Shown: positions 34,411-44,353 of the stretch, piece after piece
How positions within the stretch are numbered: the stretch's first letter is position 1
Layout: each line of letters opens with the position of its first letter
NCBI RefSeq assembly: GCF_943734655.1
Contig: NC_071353.1
Span: 74,175,493 to 74,239,492 of the forward strand
Source: Sabethes cyaneus
Lineage: Eukaryota; Arthropoda; Insecta; Diptera; Culicidae
DNA length: 64,000 nt
Direction of reading: 5' to 3'
Notes under the pieces: model-generated
Databases searched by the model: none
Told to the model about the DNA's origin: nothing
What the model saw: only the letters and a program-made list of their open reading frames with translations
Made by a program: the position numbers and the translations under genes

Positions 34411-35648
34411 TCTTATATATAAAAATGGATTTCTGTCTGTCTGTCTGTCGGGATGTTCCTTATAGGATCGAAAACTACTAAACCGATCGGCGTGAAAATT
34501 TACATGTAGGTATTTTTGGGGCCGGGGAAGGTTCTTATGGTAGTTAGAGACCCCTCCTCCCACTAAGAGGGGGGGCTCCCATACAAATGAAACACAAATT
34601 TCTGCATAACTCGAGAACTAATCAAGCAAATGCATCAAAATTTGGCATGTGGGTGTTTTAGAAGACAAGAATTTTTTCTATGGTAAATTGAGACCCCTCC
34701 CATCTTTAGAAGGGGAATTATAACTCCTCTCCTCTTTAAGAGGGGGGGGGGGGGCTTCCATACAAATGAAATACAAATTTCCTCATAACTCGATAACTAA
34801 TCAAGCAAATGGAACCAAATTTGGCATGTGAAGGTTTTTGGAGGCAAGAATTTTTTCTATGGACATTAGGACCCCTCCCCACTTTAGGAGGGGGGCTCCT
34901 ATACAAATGAAATACAAAATTCCTCATAATTCGAGAACCAATCAAGCAAATGGAACCAAATTTGACATGTGAAGGTTTTTGGAGCCAAGAATTTTTTCTG
35001 TGGTGAATTAGGACCCCTTACCTTTTTAGGACGGGGGGAGGGGGCTCCCTGTGGTAGGGGAATAAAGACTCTCATACAAATAAAACAGAAATTTTTGCGT
35101 ATCTCAAAAACTAATCGAACTCGAGAAATTTTAGACTCTTTCATAAAACATTGGTCAGTAACAAGACCACCAAAACTATCAATAGCAACATTAGATGATT
35201 CAGGGCGAGACGGACAGGCCGGGAGTGTTGCCGGTGACCTGCCGTCGAAAGCGCCGGCCACTGCGAGGGGGCAGCCCCTCGTACAGATCTCCTCTATCTA
35301 GGTTTATTTATTTTCCTAGATCTGCTGACCTCTATTACTATCCTTCAGTTGGGTCACCCCTGCGAAATGGTACTTTCTACGAAGATTTTCCGTGAAATGG
35401 TACATTCCGCGTAAGGTTTTTCGCGAAACTCTATATTCTGCGTTATGGGCAACCGAGAATTGGTGTTCCGCAATATCCGCAATGGTGTATCCGCAATGGT
35501 ATTCGGCGAAATGGTTTGTAGTGATCGCGAATGTTTAAATGCTATCCGCTTTATTTTATCAGGCTAAGCAATGGGGGAGTTGTTCTCTATTTCGCTGTGA
35601 GGAAAATTTGTATATTAAAACACCCATGAACTCCTCAGAAACTTGCAA
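34411..35648 (+). mobile_element. Helitron-like element C (3' truncated)
   Basis: It begins TCTTATATATAAAAATGG two bases after element B ends, giving a head-to-tail pair joined by TA. It follows element B closely, including the CGAAATGGTA run (35365-35520), but breaks after CAGAAACTTGCAA and lacks the CTAG end. Confidence 0.65.
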
Positions 35649-36020
35649 CGACCTGCCAACTGACAAAATATAAGTGATCTTATGTAAAGTTTTCCGGCGA
35701 ATCTCATGGTTCAAATAGAATTACGCATGCCCCAAATATTCAAAACTACCAATATTGTTTTTTCTAGTTAAGTCATTCTTATGAAGAATTTTCTGGTGAA
35801 CATTTTGAGCATATTTATTTGAAAATAAAACTGAGGGTGTTTTGAGATTATGGAGACAAAATTTAAACAATAAATCACTATGGAGGCCGGAAAACTAAAA
35901 ATAACAGAAACAATCTTAGTATGCAAACTGAACTTTATTGCGTCCGTCTCCAACAATGGTACAATACGGAATAATCTTTCATGTCCTATCATGTCGGTTA
36001 CAATAATCTTTCGTACACAT

Positions 36021-36569
36021 TAGAGAGCCTTAGAGAGTCGCCATCTTAAACCGAAAATTCCAATCGAACAGAATCTGTTGTCAAAAGTAAGTCCAATCGA
36101 ACAGGAGACTTGTCAAAACACCGATTAGAGAGCCTTAAAAAGAGTAACGACTAGAGAGCCTGTTTATGATAGAGAGACGCCATCTCCAATCAAGAACATT
36201 TTTTGAGTAGATCTTTCTAAATTTTTAGCAGCTTTTTATGAATTATTAAAAATGAAAGCTTCAGAGGAAGGTTCCTTGAGGATGTTATTATTTTATGTAG
36301 CATCGAGAAACTCGAACTCTTCAATTTAAATCGCTGGTTCTCAAAAGAATTAGCAATAACAGACAACAGCAGCATAACTATTTACGGTACGACCATTGAC
36401 TGTGGTAAAATTATCATGAAAAGGAATTACATATCCAGATTTTATAAAAGTTATTTATTCCAAATGTCTGTTGATCACAGAATAAGCTGTGCGTGCGGCA
36501 ACACTGACATACGCAGCTGCTTTGTTGCTAGATTAGTTGTTTCAGATGGCGACTCTCTAAGGCTCTCTA
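36021..36569. mobile_element. hAT-type MITE with TAGAGAGCC ends
   Basis: Ends of about 30 bp beginning TAGAGAGCCTTAGAGAGTCG are inverted. Flanks GTACACAT and GTACACAC fit an 8-bp duplication with one later change. Extra TAGAGAGCCT copies occur at about 36125 and 36152, as subterminal repeats. Confidence 0.7.
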
Positions 36570-37810
36570 GTACACACACAGTGAAGAATTTTGGCGCGTA
36601 CTGATTTGACAATTTAGGCAGTGCGCCCAAAATAACGGAAATATGTGTAACGGAACATGAGTGAAACGGAATAGGTGCATAAATATACCACATGACGTAA
36701 CGTAACCAAAATCATACTACAAGATATTCGCCTTTTTCGTTTTATATTGCAAAAAAATGAATGATATTGACAAATTAGAAAAAAAAATTATGACATCATT
36801 CGATTGCCCGGCCAAAAATCCATAGAAAAAGTATATTGGCATGTCTGCATGTCACAGATATTTGAACCCGAAAATGACTTTTTTGAAAATCTCTAAAAAA
36901 TGAAGTAGCACCACTGCTAGGGGCAGCCATGTAGCCAGAGGTGGGGGCCAGGAGCCCTATCTTGGTTCCTAATACATTATATGCATATCTTACTGCTTAT
37001 AAATATAATACAGTACAATACAATTAATGTATTGTAGTTCTAAACGAAAAAATATGCACATAAAACAGCTAAAATCAAAATTGGGCCCCCGGGCCCCCCT
37101 TCTGGCTACGTAGCTGGCTAGGGGGATTGATCAATCGGCACAATACTTTGGGAAATTGGTTGTGGGGTCGGAATGAACAATTATGCCAACTTTGGTTGAA
37201 TCGCTGATGGTCACATCCAAACCTTGTGTACGTTTAAGATGGAATGGCTCATATACATAGAAAGACAAACCGGTATTTCTGCGATGGTGTCGCGTTACGA
37301 AATGTAGCTTGTAACTTACCTAAATAACAATCAGAAAGTACAGTCACCCCAGTTTTATGGGCCACCCAATATTATGGGTCAGTCTATACTTTACTTAAAA
37401 AATTAATATTTAACTATCGAGTATGAGTTAAGTTGATAGCAGCAACATTCTGCTGCATGGTTGACAGCAATACACTCAGTATTGGAACAAATTTTCTTAA
37501 TTTTTCGATAGTTGTCAGTTGGCTCCAATCGACTTTCAATTTGTTGTTATTTTTGCGGTTGTTATAAAAAGTCGGTTGTGAATTATAAGCTGAATAGCGA
37601 CGTAAACTTGTGTGCCTGAGCGTAAAGTGGATGGAAATCGAGGGAATAGGTATGTATTCATAGAATTACGGTGAAACCACCTAGAAAATGCATTTTCCGC
37701 TTTAATATACGAAATAAAACAATGGCCCATAATACTGGAAGCAAAACTGACTTTTCCCAGTATTAGGGGTCAAGCATATAGATCAACAGTATTCGTTGTT
37801 TTTGACTATA

Positions 37811-38474
37811 CAGCCCGAACTCGATTATTCGGGTGTTCATTTTTATTTTCAGCCCGGATAATCGAATCATTATTTTTGGAACAAATTTTTTTTGGTATGT
37901 CAAGTTTTTTGACTTTTAGATATCATAAATGTTTTAATTATTATTGATCAATCTTCCCAACAGTCAGAAAATTCCTTTCTTACGATTTTTTCCACTGATG
38001 ATTTTGTTTTGGTACAAAATTATTTTTTGTGTGTTATGATTTTCAATTTTTAGGTGTTATAAATGATTTTTTTAATTATTGATCAATCTCCCCTAAAGTC
38101 ATAAGATACCATTTTTGTCATTTTTGCAATTTTTTTAATTAATGATTACGACGATGATGATGATAATGATGATGATCATGATGATGATGGTGAGGATAAT
38201 AATTTTTAAGTAAAAAAATTGATTTCATTATCACAGGATTTATTTTTGTTTTGTTCGCCGTTAAAAGGGATATAAGAAAGGAATTTTGTAGCTTTAGGGA
38301 GGTGAATCAATACTTGTCAAGTAAGAATCATCATGTAGCATGAAAACTATAACATTAAGGTTTAAAATAAATCATCGAAAAAAAAATTTTTTTTTCACCC
38401 GAATAATCGAGTCTAAAGACCCGGATAATCGAATCCTCGGTTAATCGAATCATCGGATAATCGAGTTCGGCCTG
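37811..38474. mobile_element. TA-inserted MITE with CAG ends
   Basis: CAGCCCGAACTCGATTATTC at the left end and its near-inverse ending GAGTTCGGCCTG at the right, with TA at both borders. Copy 2 of the host element preserves the empty site near 50798-50806, proving insertion. ATAATCGA motifs repeat near the right end. A GAT-rich microsatellite occupies 38150-38195. Confidence 0.8.
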
Positions 38475-38699
38475 TAATTGCAATTTTTTTCCAATAAAAC
38501 GAAAAAACGTGCAAGGAAAATCAATATACAGAAACCGAAGCTCTATGATCCTGATATACTGCATTACGTATATTGCGTTATTGCATAAAATTCCGGAAGT
38601 TGCAAGGGAGCACAATCTACCGTACAGTACAGTTCCGCGTTATTTTTGGAAACCACCCAAAACTAATGAGCCAGGACCAAATACTGTTATTTTTCTTGA

Positions 38700-39095
38700 A
38701 CTTATTTACCTGACTTTGTTGACTTGCCGTCCTAAGACAAAACCTGATGAACAACGTTTCTCCAATGCACTCGGTTGTGGGCCAACGCTCTCCAATATTT
38801 CAGACTCGCTCCACCTAGTCTAACCATCTTGCTCGCTGCACCCCTGGTCGTCTTATTCCTACCGGATGTGAGGCAATACTTTGCAGGGTAGGTTCAGCAT
38901 TCTTTCAACTTGCCCTGCCTATCGTGTCCGTTTAGTTTCAGCCGCCTTTTGTATACCTAGTTTGCCATAAAGACCATCACCTCGATGAAGCCCTGTGTGT
39001 GATTCGAATGAGCTTGACAATCCACTCGAAAGCTGAACACAGCACTGCACTGAGTACCATCCATCATAGATTAAATCAGTTTTATGAGCTTCCTG
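38700..39095 (-). pseudogene. RTE fragment with internal deletion
   Basis: DNA matches the RTE 3' region (CTTGCCGTCCTAAGACAAA, CCACCTAGTCTAACCATCTT) and then jumps to a mid-RT segment (GACCATCACCTCGATGAAGC, GTACCATCCATCATAGATT). The same internal junction is in the copy at 50210-50530, so it predates duplication of the host pogo-like element. Confidence 0.75.
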
Positions 39096-39180
39096 AAGAA
39101 AAATTGATAAAATTGATTCTAATCTGAACTCACTCAGACAGTTGCTGAATACAGTACAAAAGACAACAAGATCACTAAAC

Positions 39181-40696
39181 CCCCCCCCCCACACACACAC
39201 ACACAAGCGCGCGGGTCTCAAACCATCATAAAAAAGTTCCTGCCTCCAAAATCCCCCACATGTCAAATTTGGTTCCATTTGCTTGATTAGTTCTTTAGTT
39301 ATGAGGATATTTGTATTTCATTTGCATGGGAGCCCCCTCTCCGAGCGGTCCTAATTCATCATAGTAAAAATTTATGTCTCCAAAAACACCCACATGCCAT
39401 ATATGGTTTCATTTGATTGACGCTATCTCGAGTTATGAGGAAATTTGTATTTCATTTGTACGGGAGCCCCCCCCCCTCCTAGAAAGATAAGGGGTCCTAA
39501 TTCATCATAGAAAAAATTCATGCCTCCAAAAACACCCTCATGCCAAATATACTTCCATTTGATTAATTAGTTCTCGAGTTATGAGGAAATTTGTATTTCA
39601 TTTGTACAGGAGCCCCCTCTCCTAAGGTAAGGAGAGGTTTCAATTCACCATAGAAAAATTCTTGTCTCCAAAAACACCCACATGTCAAATTTGGTTCCAT
39701 TTGCTTGATTAGTTCTCAAGTTATGAGGAAATTTGTATTTCATTTGTATGGAAGCCCCTCTCCTCTTAAAAGGGAAAGGGGTCATTATTCCCCTCCTGAA
39801 GAGGGGACGGGTCAAAACAAAAACACCCACATGTTACATTTGGTTCCATTTGCTTGATTAGTTCTGGAGTTATAAGGAAATTTGTATGTCATTTGTATGG
39901 GAGCCCACCCTCCTAAAAAGGTAAGGGGTCCTAATTCATCATAGAAAAAATTCTTGTCTCCAAAAACACCCACATGCCAAATATGGTTCCATTTGATTAA
40001 TTAGTTCTCGAGTTATGAGGAAATTTGTATTTCATATGTATGGGAGCCCCCCTCCCAAAGTGGGGAGAGGTTTCAATTCACCATAGAAAAAATTCTTGCC
40101 TCCAAAAACACCCACATGTCAAATTTTGTTCCATTTGCTTGATTAGTTCTCGAGTTATGCAGAAATTTGTGTTTCATTTGTATGGGAGCCCCCACTCTTA
40201 GTGGGGATAGGGGTCTCTAACCATCATATGAACGTGCCCTAACCCCAAACCCACAATGCAAATTTTCACGCCGATCGGCTCAGTAGTTTTCGATTCTATA
40301 AGGAGCATTCGGGCAGACAGACAGAAATCCATTTTTGAAGGTATAGAATTGTATGGGAGCCCCCCCCCCCCTCTTAGTGGGGGGAGGGATCTCTAACCAT
40401 CACAAGAACCTTCCTTGGCACCAAAAACCCCTACATGCAAATTTTCACTCCGATTGGTTCAGTAGTTTTCGATTCTATAAGGAACATGAGCAGACAGAAA
40501 TCCATTTTTATAGGCATAGATTTGTATGGGAGCCCCTCCCCCTGTTAGTGGGGGAGGGGTCTTTTGCCATCGAGAGAACCTTTCCTGGCCCCAAAATCCC
40601 CTACATGCAAATTTTCATGCCGATCGTTTCAGTAGTTTTCGATTCTATTAGGAATATAGGGACCGACAGACAGAAATCCATTTTTAAAGGTATAGA
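39181..40696 (-). mobile_element. Helitron-like fragment with triplicated 5' end
   Basis: Minisatellite units at 39240-40180 are followed by three successive copies of the family 5' terminus (CAGACAGAAATCCATTTTT...ATAGA ending at 40347, 40520 and 40696), each preceded by a GTATGGGAGCCCC segment. The 3' end is missing. A C-run and (CA)n tract mark the left border. Confidence 0.65.
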
Positions 40697-40806
40697 TTTT
40701 TAACCAATCAAGTTATAAATAAACTGTTTATTATTTAAATCTGTATTTCTACCAATAATTTTGTAGCATTATCATGCTTAACTGACCCATAATACTGGGA
40801 TGACAG

Positions 40807-41145
40807 TACATTTAACAGACATAGTTTAAAACTAATTTATTAACTTAGTCACATAAGTAATTCTTGCTAGCAGGAACAAAATGTCAATGAAAGTCGGATC
40901 CTCGTGGTGTTCCGTTACGCTGGAATGTGTCATCCGCGTCAATTCCGAAAATCGCGTAGAAAACCCGTGTAAATTTCGAGAATCGCGTGAAAAGCGACTT
41001 CTGTGTACAATAATTGTATTTCATTATTTTCATTATTTCAATTATTGTTTATTAATTATATTGAAGCGCTTTCCCGTACGCGCGCCTAATTCTGCGCATT
41101 CCATATTTCAGTCAAAACTTCTAAAGTCAATTTTTTCTTAATTAA
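40807..41145. other. Spacer with a single TTACGCTGGAATGTGTCAT motif
   Basis: TTACGCTGGAATGTGTCAT near 40914 matches the terminal repeat of the MITE 41273-41478 and may be a solo remnant. Otherwise nothing recognised. Confidence 0.4.
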
Positions 41146-41247
41146 GGTGAAACGGTACTGAATCCAACATGGCCGGACATCCTATATCCTGTATCCTCAC
41201 AAGGACGCCATTTTTTCGGCCATGTTGGGATCCAGTACCGTATCACC
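41146..41247. mobile_element. 102-bp MITE at TTAA
   Basis: GGTGAAACGGTACTGAATCC at the left is mirrored at the right by a block ending CCGTATCACC, with CAACATGGCC continuing the arms. TTAA lies on both sides (41142-41145 and 41248-41251), as in piggyBac-mobilised MITEs. Confidence 0.75.
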
Positions 41248-41272
41248 TTAACACATCTAGGAAAATATGTGT

Positions 41273-41478
41273 ATATGACACATTCTAGCGTTACGGGACA
41301 CAATTACCACCCATTGTTACCCTGTGAATCGCCTCCTATTTCACCAATTAGGCAGATACCTTGTAAAATAGTTGTTTAAGGAGTACTTCATTTTCCACTA
41401 GAATGCCAGGGATTTGATGAAACAGGAACCGATCTGCATAGTAGGGATAGTGTCCCGTAACGCTGGAATGTGTCATAT
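41273..41478. mobile_element. 206-bp MITE with ATATGACACATTC ends
   Basis: Arms of about 32 bp (ATATGACACATTCYAGCGTT then ACGGGACAC) are inverted with one mismatch or so. AT-type ends suggest a TA duplication. Non-coding. Confidence 0.7.
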
Positions 41479-42149
41479 GCAGTTATTAATTTGAGAATAT
41501 TACATTTCTTTATGAAAATATGCGATGCGCAAATTTTGGAAGCATGAAGTAATCAACACGATAAATTTTTGCCATGAACTGGGGCTCTCGCTGAAACTTT
41601 TTGCAGTTGGAATAATATGAACAATATCAAATTCCAAACTCCCGGACCCTCTCCTCCACTCTAAACCCTACACATAGGAGCCCCAGCTAATGTCATTCTC
41701 GTTTAGTGACGAAACCGCAAATTACTCCATAGTCTAAGTTTGGATCGGTTTTGAAAATACATAAGTCAGAATGCCGCTGGGATAAACATTTTAAAAATTT
41801 TGTTTTTACTGAGACAACTAGCTATGTATATAATGATTTTCTACTTCATACATCTATGTAAGATTGTTCGAAATACCTCATTTATGATTCGATACTATGC
41901 TGTAAGAATGAAGCATGTTTATTTTAAGTTATTTAGTTGTTTTCCAATATATGAACAACTCCCCATTGGTGATAGGGAATTCAAAATTCCTGCAATAGAT
42001 TTAAACTAATACCATAAGCTAACAGACGTAACACTGAAGCCTCGTTCCACCGCCAATAAAAACGATCATTTCAAATTTTCACTTAAGCCAAGACTCAAAC
42101 AACAGTCGCTGCGCGAGAACACCACTTGCCTGCGCTCGCTGGCGCTGTT
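41479..42149. other. Unassigned AT-rich stretch
   Basis: No supported gene or repeat. The ORF at 41800-42009 shows no domain. Confidence 0.35.
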
Positions 42150-42158
42150 GTCAGACAG

Positions 42159-42498
42159 GGTTGTATAACATTTCGTTAAATACCATATCGCGGAAAACAT
42201 TTTCGCTGAAAGTACTAAAACGCCGAAAACCCTTTCACGGAAAGGACTATTCCGCGGAAAACCGTTTGGCGGAAAGAACCATTTCACGAAAAACCATTTG
42301 GCGAAAAATATTGTTTCGCGGAAAACCATGTTAGTAGCAAACGTTTCCTAGATTATTCAGGGCGAGCCGGCCGCAGGCAACGGCGAGTGTTCGCCGGTTA
42401 CGCGTAAAATAGTACTTTCCGCAAAAATGTTTTCCGCGAAATGGTTTTCCGCGTTATGGTCATCCGCGAATTGGTATTCGGCGAAATGTTATACAATC
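42159..42498. mobile_element. MULE-type foldback with 9-bp duplication
   Basis: Inverted ends GRTTGTATAACATTTCG and an exact 9-bp direct repeat GTCAGACAG (42150-42158 and 42499-42507), typical of Mutator-like elements. The interior is made of many degenerate copies of GCGGAAAACCATTT in the left half and its inverse AAATGGTTTTCCGC in the right half. The same unit appears in Helitron-like elements B and C. Confidence 0.75.
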
Positions 42499-42966
42499 GT
42501 CAGACAGTATACAAGCAAATTTATAGCGACTTGCTCTTCGTTCACCAGGTGATGCTAGTGTTTTTCCAAGTTTTCGGGGTATCATTGAAACGATGTTTTA
42601 TTAGAAAATTTGTTAGAAGTTTTACGTCTTTTGGTTAGTGCTAATAGATTAGAGTTGTTTGACCTCTGAACCTTTGAAAAAAAAATAGGTGGTATCATTA
42701 TTCGCGCGTTCAGTTTCGTCTCCTGATTTCAACGTATTTTTTGTAGTGAAATCGTGACGGTTTATTAATTGTGAATTCTTTTTAATGCTGTTCAATTAAG
42801 CAGCTACCGAATAAATCTAGTGGAGAAGTTGTTAACGAAAATTTGGTGCCAGTTATTGGCGAAAATCATTTACGATATTCGGTACAAAAGTGATAAAACT
42901 GAGCAATCGAGTGGTATCTAATTGTGCTAGCTTGCGCTGCGGCGCAAAGAAGAAAAAATTACTTCA

Positions 42967-43281
42967 GTGGTGTGCAGTGCGTGCGCGCTACACATATCTT
43001 CAGACATTGACCGGGTGTATTGTTCGGGTCACTGCGGGGCAATCCTCCACGTAAAATGCTCGGAGATAAATCTGGTTGCTGCAAGTGTGATGCGAGATCA
43101 CACCGCGTTGAAGTATATGTGCTTCGATTGCAGGAAAAAACAAGCATGTATAAACGATACGCAGGCTGTGTGCAATGAGCTGATAAAAAAGGTAGTCGCG
43201 CTAACTGTGGCAGTGGGTAAATTTGAAATAAAAGCGGAGAATGCTGCTAAATTTGGTAGAATTTGGTTTATAGTTAATTAG
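42967..43281 (+). pseudogene. CR1-like ORF1, N-terminal PHD-like zinc finger
   Basis: The frame has the spacing CSAC...YCSGHC...LHVKC...YMCFDC, a PHD/RING-like Zn-binding pattern that occurs at the start of some CR1-group ORF1 proteins. It stops at 43281 because about 34 bp containing AATTTGGTAGAA are duplicated; the frame resumes at 43292. The only starts in frame are non-ATG. ORF1 proteins of this kind bind the element RNA in a cytoplasmic RNP. Confidence 0.65.
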
Positions 43282-43291
43282 CATTGCTAAT

Positions 43292-44353
43292 TTGGTAGAA
43301 TCCTTGACTGCTGACACCATTGACCCCGTTTCGAGAGAAACTTATGCCAGCGTGGCGAGTTCTTTGCCTGCAAAATCGGCGAGCAATATCAAGCGCAAAG
43401 CAACTGATGTGTCCGTAGAAGACGAAGGTGGCTTGCTGAGATCTGGCAAAAGGCGTAAAATGGGTATTGCCAAAACCTCTGATAATGCCAGAAGCTGGAA
43501 AACTGGAAGTATTTCAGACACTTTTGATGATCCGTTGCCCATAATTAAATCACCCAAGAGTAAAAATGACGCTGTGAATAGGCTTGAAAAAACAGTTTTA
43601 CTCAAGCCAAAAAAGGTTCAGCCGATAGAGATAACCAAAAAGGACATCAGCAGCAATCTCGACCCAATAATGTTTGAGGTGAAAAATGCGCAGTACCGAA
43701 AAAATGGAGACGTAGCAATTGTATGCGGATCGAAAATACTTGCGCAAAGTTTGTTAGACGAATCTAAGAAATTATTGGCTGAAGACTACGAAACCGAAAT
43801 ACTGAAACCTTTGCTGCCAAGAATAAAGATCTTAGGGATCTCCGAAGACGTGGTGATCGACGAAATTGTTGAAAAAATCAAAATGCAAAATACGTTGCCA
43901 GTAACTGCCAATCTTAAACTAATTAGAGTGCACACTAGTACAAAAAATAGTACCAAAACGGCTATAGTAGAGACTGATGCCTGGACTTTCAATCATTTAA
44001 TGAAGTCTAAACGTGTCAATATCGGCTGGGAGCGGTATAAAATTTTTGAGTACGTCGATGTTATGCGATGCTTCCAGTGTTCCCAATATGGACATAAAGC
44101 AGTGAATTGCAGCAATACTGTGTGCTGTCCCAAATGTGCAGAGGAACATCCTATTGGTCAATGCAAAGCAGACACCGAAAAATGCATCAATTGCATCACT
44201 CTAAATGAACACCAAAAGCTACCTCTCGGCGATCAGCTAGATGTGAATCATGCATCCTGGAGTTCCAAATGCCCGTTGTACCTAAAACATCTCAAGAAGT
44301 CAAGGCTCAAAATCGACTACACCGCAATCAGTGAAAACGTTAACATGGAATGA
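43292..44353 (+). CDS. CR1-like ORF1, gag-like part with zinc knuckles
   Basis: This 353-residue frame continues ORF1. It has a Lys-rich region with KRKATD and KRRKMG basic clusters (residues about 30-55), a central RNA-binding-like segment, and near the C-terminus consecutive CCHC/CCHC-like knuckles: CFQCSQYGHKAVNC, CCPKCAEEHPIGQC and CINCITLNEHQK, followed by HASWSSKCPLYLKHL. Such knuckle trains bind element RNA and chaperone nucleic acid annealing. The end overlaps the ORF2 frame by about 20 bp, as in many non-LTR elements. It was one ORF with 42967-43281. Confidence 0.8.
   Translation: MVESLTADTIDPVSRETYASVASSLPAKSASNIKRKATDVSVEDEGGLLRSGKRRKMGIAKTSDNARSWKTGSISDTFDDPLPIIKSPKSKNDAVNRLEKTVLLKPKKVQPIEITKKDISSNLDPIMFEVKNAQYRKNGDVAIVCGSKILAQSLLDESKKLLAEDYETEILKPLLPRIKILGISEDVVIDEIVEKIKMQNTLPVTANLKLIRVHTSTKNSTKTAIVETDAWTFNHLMKSKRVNIGWERYKIFEYVDVMRCFQCSQYGHKAVNCSNTVCCPKCAEEHPIGQCKADTEKCINCITLNEHQKLPLGDQLDVNHASWSSKCPLYLKHLKKSRLKIDYTAISENVNME

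Larger units (their letters stand above)
31808..37262. repeat. Long foldback interrupted by Helitrons and MITEs
   Basis: ATGAGTCATTCCATCT at the left border is inverted at the right border as AGATGGAATGGCTCAT. The left arm 31808-32390 is matched inverted by 35705-35900 and 36680-37262 (shared blocks: GGGGTCGGAATGAACAAT, GGGGGATTGATCAATC, GGGGCATGCGTAATTCTATT). Helitron-like elements 32513-34408 and 34411-35648 and the hAT-type MITE 36021-36569 are insertions. Without them the element would be about 1.3-1.7 kb. Superfamily unknown. Confidence 0.6.
37341..40806. mobile_element. pogo-like element, copy 1, with nested insertions
   Basis: Ends CAGTCACCCCAGT and, inverted, CTGTCATCCCAGTATT lie within TA...TA. 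It is the inverted counterpart of 49775-51253. Nested in it are MITE 37811-38474 and Helitron-type DNA 39181-40696. It shares with copy 2 a captured RTE fragment and a stretch translating to NLPYSTVPRYFWKPPKT (38590-38665), which I read as a decayed pogo/psq-type helix-turn-helix of a transposase. CCCAGTATTATGGG-type motifs recur inside both copies. Confidence 0.7.

Noticed and set aside
42155..42510. Treating the GCGGAAAACC units as a regulatory array of a host gene
   Set aside because: The exact 9-bp duplication and inverted ends identify the whole stretch as an inserted element.
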